The notes below the pieces were generated by a model that did not search any database, had not been told where the DNA came from, and saw only the letters and a list, made by a program, of their open reading frames with translations. A program made the position numbers and the translations under genes. DNA of 20,020 nucleotides, taken from positions 1-20,020 of the forward strand of contig MU619464.1 in the NCBI GenBank assembly GCA_025201805.1, written 5' to 3'. Shown in pieces: positions 7,788 through 18,599 of this stretch (its first letter is position 1; each line of letters begins with the position of its first letter). This stretch comes from Parasitella parasitica. Its lineage: Eukaryota > Mucoromycota > Mucoromycetes > Mucorales > Mucoraceae.

Positions 7788-10700
7788 ATGGCTGCATCTA
7801 ACAATCCTTTTTATGAGCTTAGTCCTGATATTAAAAAACTGCTATCTATAGAGACGTTTCGAGTAAGTGTTTTCACTATTCGGCGATTCCAAGCAAACCT
7901 AGACCAGCTTACATCTTCATAGGAAAATGTCTCCACAACAGATTTTATAGAAACGATTTCGAGTGGTGTAATCGAGCAGATGGACAGCAACAGTACTTCT
8001 GCATTTGACTCGAAACCGTTTATTCGTACCTTTGAAAGTGTATTGGAAGAGCTTCATCAGTTGCGTACACGTGTACAGCACCAGTGCAACGAGTTGGAAA
8101 GCAGTGCACAGGTAGCAGAGTCCGAATACAAGAGAAATATCACAGATCTGCATGGAGCTTTCGATGTAAGGATTGCTAGAAAGTTATGATTATAACGTAG
8201 TTCTTATGCCCAGAGTAGAGTGTTTATCGCTCGTACGATAGTTTGGAAAGCAGAATCGGTGATGTTGGCAAAACAGCTATCCGCATAGGCGAACAGTTGG
8301 AGACGATCGACAAAGAGAGATCCAAAGCATCTGAAAGTCGTGATATTATTGAATATTTTATGGAATTCCAAGACGGCAACACAGAGAGACTAGATTCGCT
8401 TCGTCAAGGTGGAGAAGAGGGGCAGCTCAAAACAGCCATTATTGGCAGAAGATTGAGTGCAGTTGCTAAAGAAGTAGACAATGATACTGATGCCAAAATC
8501 GCTATTGAGAAATTCTGTGAAAGCTTTGAAAAGGAGATTTTGGAAGAGTTTGATAAAGCGTATGAGGGCAACGACCCTCGAGGAATGGCTGTAAGAAGGT
8601 ATTTTAGGTATTCGAATACAACAAATACTGAACATCCATGGTATAGCACTGTGCTAAAGTATTGTTTGAATTTAATGGTGGTGCATCTTGCGTCCAAATT
8701 TACGTAAACCAGCACGAGTTTTTCATGTCCAACATGAAGATTGAGGAAATCGATCAAGTTCGATATTCAGAAGACAATGCAGACCTATCAAACCCAAATG
8801 TGGTACCACCTGAAGTGGACACGAGTCTAGTCAAGCTATATGATGATATTCGAATTACTGTGCGTCGAGAAGCAAGCATTATTTCAAGCGTATTCCCTCA
8901 ACCTGCCACTGTAATGCAAGTGTTTTTACAAAGAATCTTTGCTCAATCCGTAAGTCTGTGTGTTTGTACGGCTTCCCTTGCAGCTAACAGCCCTAAAGAT
9001 CCAAGACCATCTTGAGGTCTTGCTTTCTAGATCACAGAAATGCTCCCATCTCGCCTATCTTCGCACATTGGCGTCGACACACGCAGAAACCAAACGCTTG
9101 ATCGAAAATTTAAAGTTTTACTGCGACAAGGAAGTCTCTCTGAAAGATGCAGCTGATATTAATGGACTTGTTACATCAGCCTCTCCTGACGAAACCTTGG
9201 ACAGATGTATGGATGATCTATTCGTGCCATATACAGAGGGAGACCGTTATCTGCAAAAGGAAACCGAATCACTATCTGGATTATTTGGAAATATAGTATC
9301 TGAATTCTTGAGCGCCATGCAGCGTCGTAAAATGACATCCACTCGAAATCAATCCGTCCTAACGCGAACATTGAATCAAATTTCGTCGACATCTACAGCA
9401 GCCATCTTGTCTCCTTCGGGGTCATCGCCTTCGGTATTGAATGAAATTGCAAATCAGTCCACTGTAAATAGCACAAACCCATTTGAAAAGAAACAGCAGC
9501 AGCAGCATCTGCAGCAGCAGCAACAGCATCTGCACCAATACCAACACCAGCAACAACATCAACACCAACAACAACTTTCACGCACCGTAGATGCAAATAC
9601 CATTACTGTGGACGATAGTGGATTTACGTTGCTTTCGCCTGATGCTATCATGCGTATTCTCCGTATACATGCAGAAGCAGTTATTCGTTGTGTAGAGCTC
9701 GAAGATCAACAAGCATTGTAAGGGGCAAGCTGTTTTTTAGTGTCGATTTTTTAAGCTAATTTATATTGCATGGCAGGGTAGCATCTCTTGGCCAGATATA
9801 CAACGTTCTGGTCGATTTCGTAGGACATAAATACCTGGATATTGCAATGGACGAGTAAAAGTAGCATAACAATTTTTAGATTCATTCGCTCATGTAGTAC
9901 ACTAGGATCTTGGACGACTTTAGCAATGTCAAGGAGCCAGAGCTGGCGTGCTTCCCAGTGATCAAATCTGCGACTGATATAACACAACTGATGCAAAAGC
10001 ATTTTGAATCAGCGATGGCAAGTTATCGCACTGTATGAGTCTATTTACGTACATGGCTAAATTTCATTGTCTAGTTACCACTGATTATCGGCATACCGTC
10101 TACTCACAGAGATCTCCTCTCATTGAAAAATAACTTTATGGCGACAATAGAGCGAAAGATCAATATTGTGCTCCAAAAGAGCATCGATGGCATCACATAT
10201 TGGCTGAGCGAGTTATTGAGTCGTCAAAAGAAGAATGATTTCAAACCCAAGGACGAAGAAGGGGCTATGATGAGCATGGGCACCCTGCCGTGCATGCAAT
10301 CAGTGGACTTCATCACACGCGTCTACCGAGCAGCATCGCAATCCTTGCAGGGCAAAAATTTTGAAGCCTTCTTGAGGAGAGTCGGCAATGCATTTCATTC
10401 GTAAAGTACTTGATATGTAATATGGATACAACAGACTAACAAGCGGTTTTTAGCATGTTACTAGAACATTTCAAAAAGTTCAATGTAACCCCAACAGGTG
10501 GTTTATTGGTTACAAAGTGAGTTTTATTGTGATTTTTTTTTTAGAAAAAAGCACAAATTAACAATTTACCTATAATAGGGACATTGCCAAGTATCAAGAA
10601 GTAATTAGAATGTTCAAATTATCTGGACTTGACGAGAGATTCGAAATGCTGAGACAATTAGGGAACATCTTTGTTGTCAAACCAGAGATTTTAAAGTCTA

Positions 10701-10969
10701 TTTTATCAGAAGGTTATCTTGCAAGATTAGATCCTTCTGTGCTTTATCCTTACCTTGAAAAACGAATTGATTTCAAAACTGCTAAATTGGACCGATTGTT
10801 GGGTATTTCAATTGATGAAAATCCTCCCTCGAAGGAAGTGCAATCACCTGTCAAGAATGGAAAACCCCAGAGAAGATCACTGTTCGTCAACGATAATGAA
10901 GTACTGAAGGATATTATGAAGAACTATACAAACAATCGTGATTTTTTGGCTGCATTTAATCTGTCATAA
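7788..10969 (+). CDS. SEC10: Exocyst complex subunit Sec10
   Basis: Predicted 898-residue peripheral subunit of the octameric exocyst, which tethers secretory vesicles to the plasma membrane at growth sites. Exons: 7788-7862, 7923-8165, 8219-8590, 8647-8949, 8999-9717, 9777-9854, 9906-10032, 10075-10400, 10454-10516, 10579-10969. All introns are GT-AG, 42-62 nt. The N-terminus (LLSIETFRENVSTTDFIETI) and coiled-coil segments up to about residue 150, with SRIGDVGKTAIRIGEQLE, fit Sec10. The family signature HCAKVLFEFNGGASCV lies at 231-246 and FAQSIQDHLEVLL near 329-341. The C-terminal part (LSEGYLARLDPSVLYPYLEKRIDFKTAKL) also agrees. No F-box precedes the domain, which argues against recyclin/Rcy1. 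A Gln/His-rich insert occupies 497-523. Length is close to that of other fungal Sec10 proteins. Intron 4 has two usable acceptors. Confidence 0.92.
8950..8998 (+). other. SEC10 intron 4 with competing acceptors
   Basis: The donor GTAAGT at 8950 can pair with CAG ending at 8983 (34 nt) or AAG ending at 8998 (49 nt). I chose 8998: the stretch between holds a branch-point-like GCTAAC about ten bases before it, and the resulting FAQSIQDHLEVLL matches Sec10 without an insertion. The alternative stays in frame and adds five residues (LTALK). A third AG ending at 8990 would give an immediate stop. Confidence 0.6.
9494..9574 (+). repeat. CAG/CAA/CAT repeat encoding a Gln/His tract in Sec10
   Basis: Twenty-seven consecutive codons are almost all CAG, CAA, CAT or CAC, with two CTG and one TAC, giving residues 497-523. 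The tract interrupts a Ser/Thr/Asn-rich linker. Codons are mixed, which suggests an old, partly interrupted microsatellite. It keeps frame and is probably a disordered, length-variable loop. Confidence 0.85.
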
Positions 10970-11339
10970 AACAGGCTTCGAACGTCATACACTCATTTAT
11001 GTTAACACCCAATTTATAATTTCAGGGATCGTAAAAATAAATACAAGTTTGCCCCTTTATGAGGTCAATATAAAACAAGATTATTAGTAGATTTTGTTAA
11101 AGATAAAACAAAAGGAGGAAGATCCTTCTTGGCCTGTTTCAGTATGCACTAGAGCTTAATTTTTAGTATTAAACAACAAAGACGAAATCAAATGAATAGA
11201 AGCAAAACGAGTAGCTGAAGCTTGCTCTACTTTTTCTTTATTTTGTTTTATTTCGGTTTATTCATTAAATATATTCGCGTATTAATTTATATTACATACC
11301 ATTGTTTATTAAATTTCGTCCCTTGCTTTCCTTCAAATA

Positions 11340-11436
11340 GATTTTATCCCAAAGTTTCACAAGAATCAAAAGTGATCGACCAGCTAACTTCAAAAACTAA
11401 ATTGTTAAATGACCACATACTGCCATATTTGGTCTA
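11340..11436 (+). other. Possible orphan exon (low confidence)
   Basis: Just after a pyrimidine-rich stretch ending CAAATAG, which looks like a splice acceptor, an open frame reads FYPKVSQESKVIDQLTSKTKLLNDHILPYLV and ends with TAG. The composition is protein-like (amphipathic, charged), unlike the T-rich DNA before it. No upstream exon with a compatible donor and phase was found, so it may be a remnant or part of an unannotated short gene. I do not recognise it. Confidence 0.22.
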
Positions 11437-11545
11437 GGTGCAAAATACCCAAAATGTTCCAAATTTTCTATGATATTTAGCATGTCATTTTTGCTTCTTT
11501 TCTTCTTCTCATCCTTTTTTTTTGTACATTTTACCCTCTCTCTAG

Positions 11546-11552
11546 TATAAAT
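11546..11552 (+). promoter_or_regulatory. TATA-like box upstream of CAS1
   Basis: TATAAAT follows a long CT-rich tract and lies 27 bp before the ATG. In AT-rich DNA such matches occur by chance, so this is only suggestive. Confidence 0.25.
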
Positions 11553-11578
11553 CATATATATATTACATCATAAAAAGT

Positions 11579-14389
11579 ATGGTGGCTCAATCAAATGAGA
11601 AATGTAAAAGACTGAAATCCATTTTGCATGGATTAATCACAGGGCTATTATTAGCAATTTTATTTTTTTCCATAGCAAGATATTTAACAGGTACATACAT
11701 GATCAACATTTATTCAATGCCACATTAACAAAATGGCTAAAAATTTTGATTTATAAATAGAATCACAAGATAATGATCGCTGTCATAGTATGCTGAATGA
11801 AGGGTCGTGGATGACAGACGAGTATAACCAGTGGCAACCATCTGGATGCATGTCTCGCACATATACCAAAAATGAAATAGGTGAATGTTTGAACCAGAAA
11901 AGAATTATATACGTTGGTGACTCCATCATGAGAGAACAATACTATGCTATGACCCACTTTTTAAAGAAGCCATCGTCAAAACCTCAAGATGCGCTCCACC
12001 GAGATCAATCATTCTACTCTGCAGAGCACAACATCACAGTCGAAATGTGGTGGGATCCTTATCTCAACACCACAAAAACGATTGATTTGCTCAAGGGTAG
12101 CACTCAAGAACAAAAGCCAAGCTTATTGATCATGGGCTCCGGTGTGTGGTACATGAGAAGAACAGCAAATGAGTACCTTCGTCTTTGGAAAACTGCAGTC
12201 GACAGAATTTTCGATGCCGCTTTGAATTATCATGTTGCTGATAAAATTATGCTTTCCCCAGTGGAAATTGTCGAGTATCCTTTACTGATACCTGAGCGAA
12301 AAGCTACTTTGAAGCTGGACAAGATCACCATAATGAACAATTACCTCAGGGAAAGAAGTACACTCCTCCGTCATTCTGTAACACCCTTAGTCGTACCATT
12401 TGTATGGAATGAAATTGTAACCTCATCAAAAAACCAGACAAAGGACGGACTTCACTTTATGGAACCAGTAACCAAGGCACAAGCTCAACTGGCACTGAAC
12501 TATCACTGTAACGAAAATGTCAAAGTACCACCTTTTCCCATAGATACAACATGTTGCTTCCGCTATCCAGCCCCTGCTTGGTATCAAAGCTCCATTTTTG
12601 TCTTTTTCTTGTGCTTTGTGCCCCTCGGATTCTCTGTATTCTTCGCTTCTAATAGCTATGGTGGTATGTATTAATTATAATTAGTGTTACTCGTTAATAT
12701 TGTATTTTGAGCGGAATCTAACTAATAACTGTTATAAAATATGTAGGACGTGTAATGGACGCCATACGCTGGTTCTTCCCTGCTGCTGTAGAAACATTGA
12801 CAGCACTGTTTATTTTTGGCATATCTGTCATTTATATGTATCTGGGCGATCGCACTCAACTGTTTGGGAAAATATTCAAGCAATATGATTCTAGTACATT
12901 TGCAATATTGATCTCATTGATGATATTCCTTGGCGCTGTTACACTAGACTCAAATCACAATACGAATAGTGAGAAAAATAACGACGCCGGCTTTCTAAAT
13001 AGACATCAGACCGATGAATGGAAGGGCTGGATGCAACTCATCATTCTGATTTATCATTTTGTTGGTGCCTCTCGCATCGCTGCTATTTACAACCCTGTCA
13101 GAGTCTTGGTCGCCGCTTACTTGTTCCAGACTGGTTATGGTCACTTCTTCTTCTTTTACAAGAAGGCTGATTTTGGCATTGCTCGTATTCTCAATGTCAT
13201 GGTTCGGCTGAATCTGCTTACTTGTGTGCTGGCTTATCTAATGAAGACAGACTATCTATTTTACTACTTCTCACCATTGGTCAGTTTTTGGTTCAGTGTC
13301 ATTTGGATTACTATGCGCATTATGCCAAGCTACAACTCGAAGCTTTGGTTCCTTGTGTCTAAAATCGCTGTGATGGGCGTTTTGACCGGGTTCATCATTC
13401 ATTACCCTGGTGTGTTGGAATCTGCTTTCAACTGTCTCGATTTCTTGTTCCATATTCGATGGAATGTTACTGAATGGCGCTTTAGACTCTCACTTGATGC
13501 TTGGATCGTCTATATTGGTATGCTCTGTGCCCTTGCCACTATCAAGATTTCTGAATACAAGATTAGTTCAAATCACCAGCGACTTTGGTTACTGACTAGG
13601 TTGGCAACTTTGGTTTTTGCCCTATTTGGGATGATTGGTTTTTTCGTGTTTGAATCAATTCAATCAAAAACATCATATACTTTATATCATCCTTACATAT
13701 CATGGGTTCCTGTCCTTTCTTTTGTCATCTTGCGCAATTATACTCATCGCGCACGCAACACTTACTCTCGTTTCTTTGCATTCATTGGAAAGATTTCCTT
13801 GGAGACCTTCATTGGCCAGTTCCACATGTGGCTAGCTGCTGATACTCGCGGTCTGCTGGTTATCCTGCCCAACAGTAGTTGGGTAATCAAGACTCAACTG
13901 GGCTGGTGGATAAATCTTTTGGTTTCCAGTATTATTTTTTTCTTCGTTTGTTATCATCTAAGTGAAGCAACTGGTACTCTTACTAAATGGATTTGCTCCG
14001 GCGCCCAAGAGCAACAAAAGAATAAGGCTTCTGTTATCAATACTACCTTGAGTAGCAAGATAGCCACAGTGAAATCAGCCGCTGACATATCTGATTCAGT
14101 ACCGTTACTACCTACCAACCACAAGACATCTTCCGATGGAGAATCTTCCACGTCCACAGTGTATATAGATGAAGATGTACAAAAAGGACCTGCCCAGCTT
14201 CAAGTTGAACGAGCAAGTGAAGAGTCTTCTATCAATATCGATCAAGTATGGGATGAATCTTCATACGGAGCCCAATCAAAATCATCCTGGTGCAAATCAC
14301 TTTATTTGTCTAGCACCAACAATTATTTTATCAGATCCCTCATTTGCTTGATCGCGATGGGTGTTCTTAATCGATTCTGCGTTGCTTAA
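11579..14389 (+). CDS. CAS1: Cas1p/CASD1-like glycan O-acetyltransferase
   Basis: Predicted 885-residue multispanning membrane enzyme that transfers acetyl groups to glycans in the Golgi. Cryptococcus Cas1p (capsule glucuronoxylomannan) and animal CASD1 (sialic acids) are the known relatives. Exons are 11579-11690, 11761-12663 and 12747-14389, with GT-AG introns of 70 and 83 nt; the second contains CTAACTAATAAC. A signal anchor spans about residues 17-36. The lumenal SGNH/PC-esterase domain shows C45, WQPSGC (62-67), nucleophile motif GDSI (90-93, Ser92), GSGVW (163-167) and the DxxH pair D266-G-L-H269. A membrane segment near 315-334 leads into the acyltransferase domain with QTDEWKGWMQL (426-436) and IYH (440-442), followed by many hydrophobic spans. 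A polar Ser-rich stretch (about 755-855) precedes a final hydrophobic segment. Family assignment is strong; the glycan substrate is unknown. Length lies between human CASD1 and Cryptococcus Cas1p. Confidence 0.93.
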
Positions 14390-15195
14390 TCTTTGAAAAT
14401 TTAGATACATATTCACACCATATAAAATGTATACCCAGCTGTGTTGAAAATTGTTTCCTGTATTATTGTGAGAAATCTTTTTGTTATGGCTGAATCATCA
14501 TATACGAGGCCCTTTAAAAATTCATGCAACAAAAAATGAAATAAGAGAACATTAATCGAGTCGCTTGCCAGTAAAGGGTTATTTAGTGGAGATATCGTGA
14601 ACCAGTTTTTTTATAGAATACTAAATCTCGATATGAGTAATATGTACTTTTACTATAGCATTCATAAAAAGTAAATTTTAATTACTGCTACGTAAGTTTA
14701 TAAAGTAGACGTTTCCAAATAATTGATTAATTAACTTGTTGCATATGCCCTTGTATTTAATACACAGTAGTTACCAAAGCCAAATTCTAGTACGTTGTAG
14801 AATTGATCTTCACTCTGTTGGCCTTAAACTTAATCAGAATCTTTCTCAACAAACCATTAGAGCAAATGTATTTGTAAACCAATTCTCTTGTGAAAGACTT
14901 GCAGGCTAGAGGCTTTGAAGAAAAATCAAAATTTTCATTTTATGTTGTTTTTGGCAGAGTTAATGTATTTCCATATGAATAAACGACATTGAGTTAGCAT
15001 ATATCTATAAAATGATTATCTTAAAATTTTTCTAGACGACCAGCTACACAAATGGATCTTTTGTTGCCCGTTTGAGTAAATCACTTGCAGTGCGCAAAAA
15101 AAAACCGTACAAAAAGTTTACCATTGTTTCAAAAGCTTTTAAGCAAGTATGGAATTTATAAAACAAATTTTTTGCTTCATGACAACAGCAATATT
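14390..15195. other. Gene-free interval after CAS1
   Basis: AT-rich DNA with short frames only. It must hold the CAS1 3' untranslated region and terminator, but no unambiguous AATAAA lies within the first 100 bp. An ATAAAATG variant occurs about 30 bp past the stop. Nothing else is recognised. Confidence 0.4.
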
Positions 15196-15261
15196 AGCCA
15201 TAACTTCTGAAAAATAAATCGTAAATAGAGATCGATCCTGGAAAACATAGGGTTGACTAGG
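15196..15261 (+). repeat. Dispersed repeat D, plus-strand copy
   Basis: Reads AGCCATAACTTCTGA..., then CGTAAATAGAGATC, CTGGAAAACA and GGGTTGACTAGG. It aligns collinearly with the reverse complement of 16923-16987, and a weaker third relative may start near 16700 (GGGATAACTTTTGATAGA). It is non-coding. The GCCATAACTTTTG-type core occurs in interspersed repeats of many eukaryotic genomes, but I cannot name the family. Confidence 0.55.
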
Positions 15262-16030
15262 CGCTATTTGACGCATAAATTTATATCAACACGAGCTGTG
15301 CACCCCCCCCCCCGCTGTATCAAGATTATCTCATAGGTCTCCTATACAAGTTCCCACTCCTAGTATTGATATCGGAGGTAGATTGTGGGTAAGACTATTA
15401 ACACACCCCAAAAGTCTTAAATAGTAAACGCTACTATAGTATTACTTAATGCTCACCCTAGCATATGGCATTTTGTATGAATAAATCTGTAGGGTATCTA
15501 TCCGTAATAAAGTGTAATTACTTGGCGAAATGGATTTTATACTAACTTTTGACATAACTAAAAGCCCGGTTACCTCTAAACAAACATACCAACTAAAACA
15601 TCAAAACAATGCTGATTTATCAGAATGAAAAATTATTCAAATAAAACGGTTGTAAATTAATCAGGTAAAGATCACGTTTATTACATGAAAAAATGACGGT
15701 TTATATACTAGTGAATCTAAGTGGACTGATGGGAGGATAAGATACAAGCGTGAGACATGGTGTGATTTAGAGAATGGAACGATAGATTGTATCTATTGTC
15801 CATGAACATGTCATATTGAATTATAAATAAGAAACATGATCCATTGGGATATATGTTGTACCAGTGTCAAAGGGCGCAGCGTAATGTTATGTAAATATAA
15901 TTTGTATGAAGAAATAAGACTTTTCTGAATAAAACCAGATACAAAACTGAAGACTTTTATTGACATAAGATATGATCTCTATTTATACTAAAATATATCC
16001 CAATCAATGTTTATCCACATAACATCTGAT
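15262..16030. other. Gene-free interval with poly-C run
   Basis: Contains an 11-C homopolymer at 15303-15313, striking in this AT-rich context. Otherwise it is repeat-like DNA without open frames. The stretch 15926-15970, an AATAAA followed by ACTTTTATTGACATAAG, resembles LTR polyadenylation regions but cannot be delimited. Confidence 0.35.
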
Positions 16031-16105
16031 GTTTGACAAGAAATGTCAAACCTTATTAAATCACAGCATCTCCAGGACAGACCTATCTTTCTATTTTACA
16101 TTAAA
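16031..16105. repeat. Repeat C with hairpin, right copy
   Basis: A perfect hairpin with 8-bp arms (16031-16038 and 16044-16051, GTTTGACA/TGTCAAAC) is followed by a segment resembling the reverse complement of 226-265. Shared blocks are TCACAGCA/ACACAGTA, GACCTAT and TTTCTAT. The hairpin loop differs in sequence between the copies while both arms are identical. Confidence 0.5.
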
Positions 16106-16922
16106 GAGAAGATTGGGTAAGATGTCTTCCCGACATCCTGCGATCTGATCTAGATGTATTCTTTGAATAAGCCTGGAACCTTGCAAGAGGTCCAATTACA
16201 ACTTGTAGCTTATTCCTTATTTGTAAAAGAATTACCAACAATTAATATCATGATCCGTGCATTATGACCAAGTTAGATATGACATATGTAGCCTTTATAT
16301 GGATACAACAATATTCCTGAATTGTGTACAGGATTGGGTTTACTTGAGTTTGACTTCCGGTTGGGAAATTGACACATCAATGATATATGCCTATTCAAAT
16401 TGGATTCTGGACAATACACAAAGCAGCTAATACTAAATCTAATTTTAAAAGCTAACCAGAGAAACTAAATATATTAAGTTTATGATAAAAAAAACTATTT
16501 TAATTATTATTTAAGGCTTCAGACACATACAATGTTTGATTCTTTGCTTATTTCTCATTTTATTAAGGATTACAAAAAGTCTTTGATGGTAAAAAATTCG
16601 GATATCATATTCCAAATTGTCGAATCACATTCAAAGCTCAAAATAATCACGTGATTCATTTCAAACTCCGATATGAAAAACCGAAAAACGTTTATTTTTG
16701 GGATAACTTTTGATAGACACGTCGCTCAAGAGAAATCAAGTTATGCTCAAATAGCGATGATCATGCCTGATCTTATGGCACGTAAGACAGTGTTTATTTT
16801 GCTGTTTATCGAAGCCTATCATTGATTATATGCAATTCTGATATGTTAATTTGTGATATCATCTGATAATTTTATAGATATCTATGAAAACATGGATACC
16901 AATGTTGTTTCCAGATAAAGAT

Positions 16923-16987
16923 GAGTCAACTCCAAGTTTTCCAAGTTAGATCTCGGTTTTACGGTCATTTTAGCAAAAGTTATGGCC
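16923..16987 (-). repeat. Dispersed repeat D, minus-strand copy
   Basis: The reverse complement begins GGCCATAACTTTTGCTAAAA and continues through CCGTAAAACCGAGATC, CTTGGAAAACTTGG and AGTTGACTC, matching 15196-15261 block by block. The copies lie in opposite orientation about 1.7 kb apart. Confidence 0.55.
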
Positions 16988-17358
16988 GAATATCTGATAC
17001 ACTATGGCCTCCTGGATGTTCTCGGTGAACATAAATGTGCTCAAACGGGAACATTATTAGGGTCATGGGAGTATTTATGTGCTTGTGAGAACTTAAATAA
17101 TTTTGCCACAGAATGTGCGTTTATAAAAAAAAGTTGAGATAGCTCATTTTTAATGATATAATATTATTTCTGAGACATTTCGGTTTTTTTTGTGCTTGTA
17201 GTAACATTTGCTACCAAATATTTGTTGAGATATTGCATTCCAAAGATCGCATCTGTTTTGAGTAAAAGTTTATTTATGCTCGCATGATCATACAAAAAAT
17301 GTTCATCTGAAAGCAAAAAAAGTGACGAATAAATACCTATTTCTAACCAAAGTGTTGT
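16988..17358. other. Gene-free interval
   Basis: AT-rich with no supported gene. Near 17341-17420 a short plus-strand open stretch ending SNILE-stop is hydrophilic (rich in Asn, Ser, Gly), but it overlaps the minus-strand coding-like block. It has no start or splice support. Confidence 0.3.
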
Positions 17359-18460
17359 TCAAGATGTTGAAGAAAACGCTGGTGGTAATAATGCTAGTAC
17401 CAGTAGCAATATACTTGAATAAAGTATATATTTTGTTTGTACATGTTTGCTTTCAAATGTTGAGATGACCTCTTGTAGCGGTGTTTTTCCATTGGCTTCT
17501 TTCTGCATGCTTAGCCCAAAACATTGCATATTGTGATGACCGAATGCATATTTTAGCTTCTTTATTAGCTCTCCTTGGCCTTTTTCTTTTGTTTTTACTA
17601 ACTTTACAACTTTATAAACTGGTATTTTAACTTAAAAAACAGACAATATTAGCACATTTTGTGCCAAATATAAGTACACTATACAGAGTACTAATATCTT
17701 CACGTATCTGTAGTTTCATCACAAAAAATTGTAGCTTCTTTTTGATTATAAAGGAAAAGCTTGCAGTATAGCTTGGAATAAAGAATTGATACGCAAACAT
17801 ATTTTTTGTGTATTGCTATCATCATGGTATGTATTCGAGTTTATTCTAACAAACTATTAATCCTTTTGTCAATAATATATAGAGGCTCTACTCAGTTCAA
17901 TCTTTCATATGAGAGCATGGTATTGCTATGTGCATTAAATTGTTTGTATCAACTAAATGACTGACTACTTTTACTGCTAAATATAAGCAATAATAGCTAA
18001 AGATGATACTATGTATGAATAAATTTTTTGCGTTACGTTGTTTGAGTGTCAATGTCAAGGTAGTATTGAATACTTTTTGGCTTGCTTCTTTTGCTTTACT
18101 AATATACACTAAAACTAGATCTCTTCTATTATTTAGGCATGCTACAGGTATAATTTTGTGCCCAGTATCTGAACATATACGATGAGAGGTTTGTTGCTCA
18201 TTTTTGCCCTGGATTCTAGAAGTTATGAAGCTTAACCTTGCTACTTTTTTTCAAGATGCTGCCTCCTTGCTTCTTTTTTCGAGTATTACATATGATCTAG
18301 TGTATCATCTCATTTCACAATTAATGTAGGTGGTTATTTTTTATTGTCGTCAACAAAATTTATTATACTCATGCACTTTTCTTGTATAAAGCAAATACCT
18401 TAGCGGCCGCTTCAATTTCAAATCGGGTAATAGCTAACCTTGCACTGTTTTCCATCATTG
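17359..18460 (-). pseudogene. Degenerate coding-like block, unrecognised
   Basis: On the minus strand several protein-like stretches follow each other. 18458-18399 reads MMENSARLAITRFEIEAAAK and ends at AAG followed by GTATTT. A 102-nt intron-like gap ending CTAG leads to 18296 and IICNTRKKKQGGSILKKSSK. A frame shifted by one gives RICSDTGHKIIPVACLNNRR and more, down to about 17897. A KEATIFCDETTDT stretch lies near 17720. A 90-codon open stretch, 17631-17359, ends in a hydrophobic segment (YILYSSILLLVLALL). No single splice model joins them without stops. It could be a decayed transposase or gene; CDETTDT faintly recalls the DEST/DESTD motif of hAT transposases. The family is unknown to me. 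Confidence 0.3.
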
Positions 18461-18599
18461 CCTGTGTGAACCAAAGGCTACATAATCGAGACAATATTGT
18501 ATGTAACGATATGAAATAAAAGCAATAATAAATTACTGGTCCATACTACAAAAATTGAGAAATAAACAAAATCTACAGCTACATTTTTATACGCAAATT

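Larger units (their letters stand above)
10970..11578. other. SEC10-CAS1 intergenic region
   Basis: A polyadenylation-like AATAAA sits at 11036-11041, 67 bp past the SEC10 stop. A short coding-like stretch at 11340-11436 is listed separately. The last 60 bp contain a CT-rich tract (11495-11544) and a TATAAAT at 11546-11552, 27 bp before the CAS1 ATG. That spacing is short for a classical TATA box if the leader is of normal length. Confidence 0.4.

Noticed and set aside
7516-7851. A 111-codon plus-strand open frame beginning opposite the small-gene start
   Set aside because: It overlaps the SEC10 first exon in a different frame, has no recognisable domain, and the SEC10 start at 7788 has better context and family agreement.
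8950-8983. 34-nt intron as the main SEC10 intron 4
   Set aside because: It inserts five residues into a conserved stretch and would be exceptionally short; kept only as an alternative acceptor.
12700-14351. Several 60-70-codon frames on both strands inside CAS1 exon 3
   Set aside because: All are alternative-frame shadows of a strongly supported coding exon.
16645-16656. Perfect 12-bp palindrome AATCACGTGATT as a regulatory site
   Set aside because: It lies about 2 kb from the nearest gene, in repeat-rich DNA. An E-box core by chance is likely.
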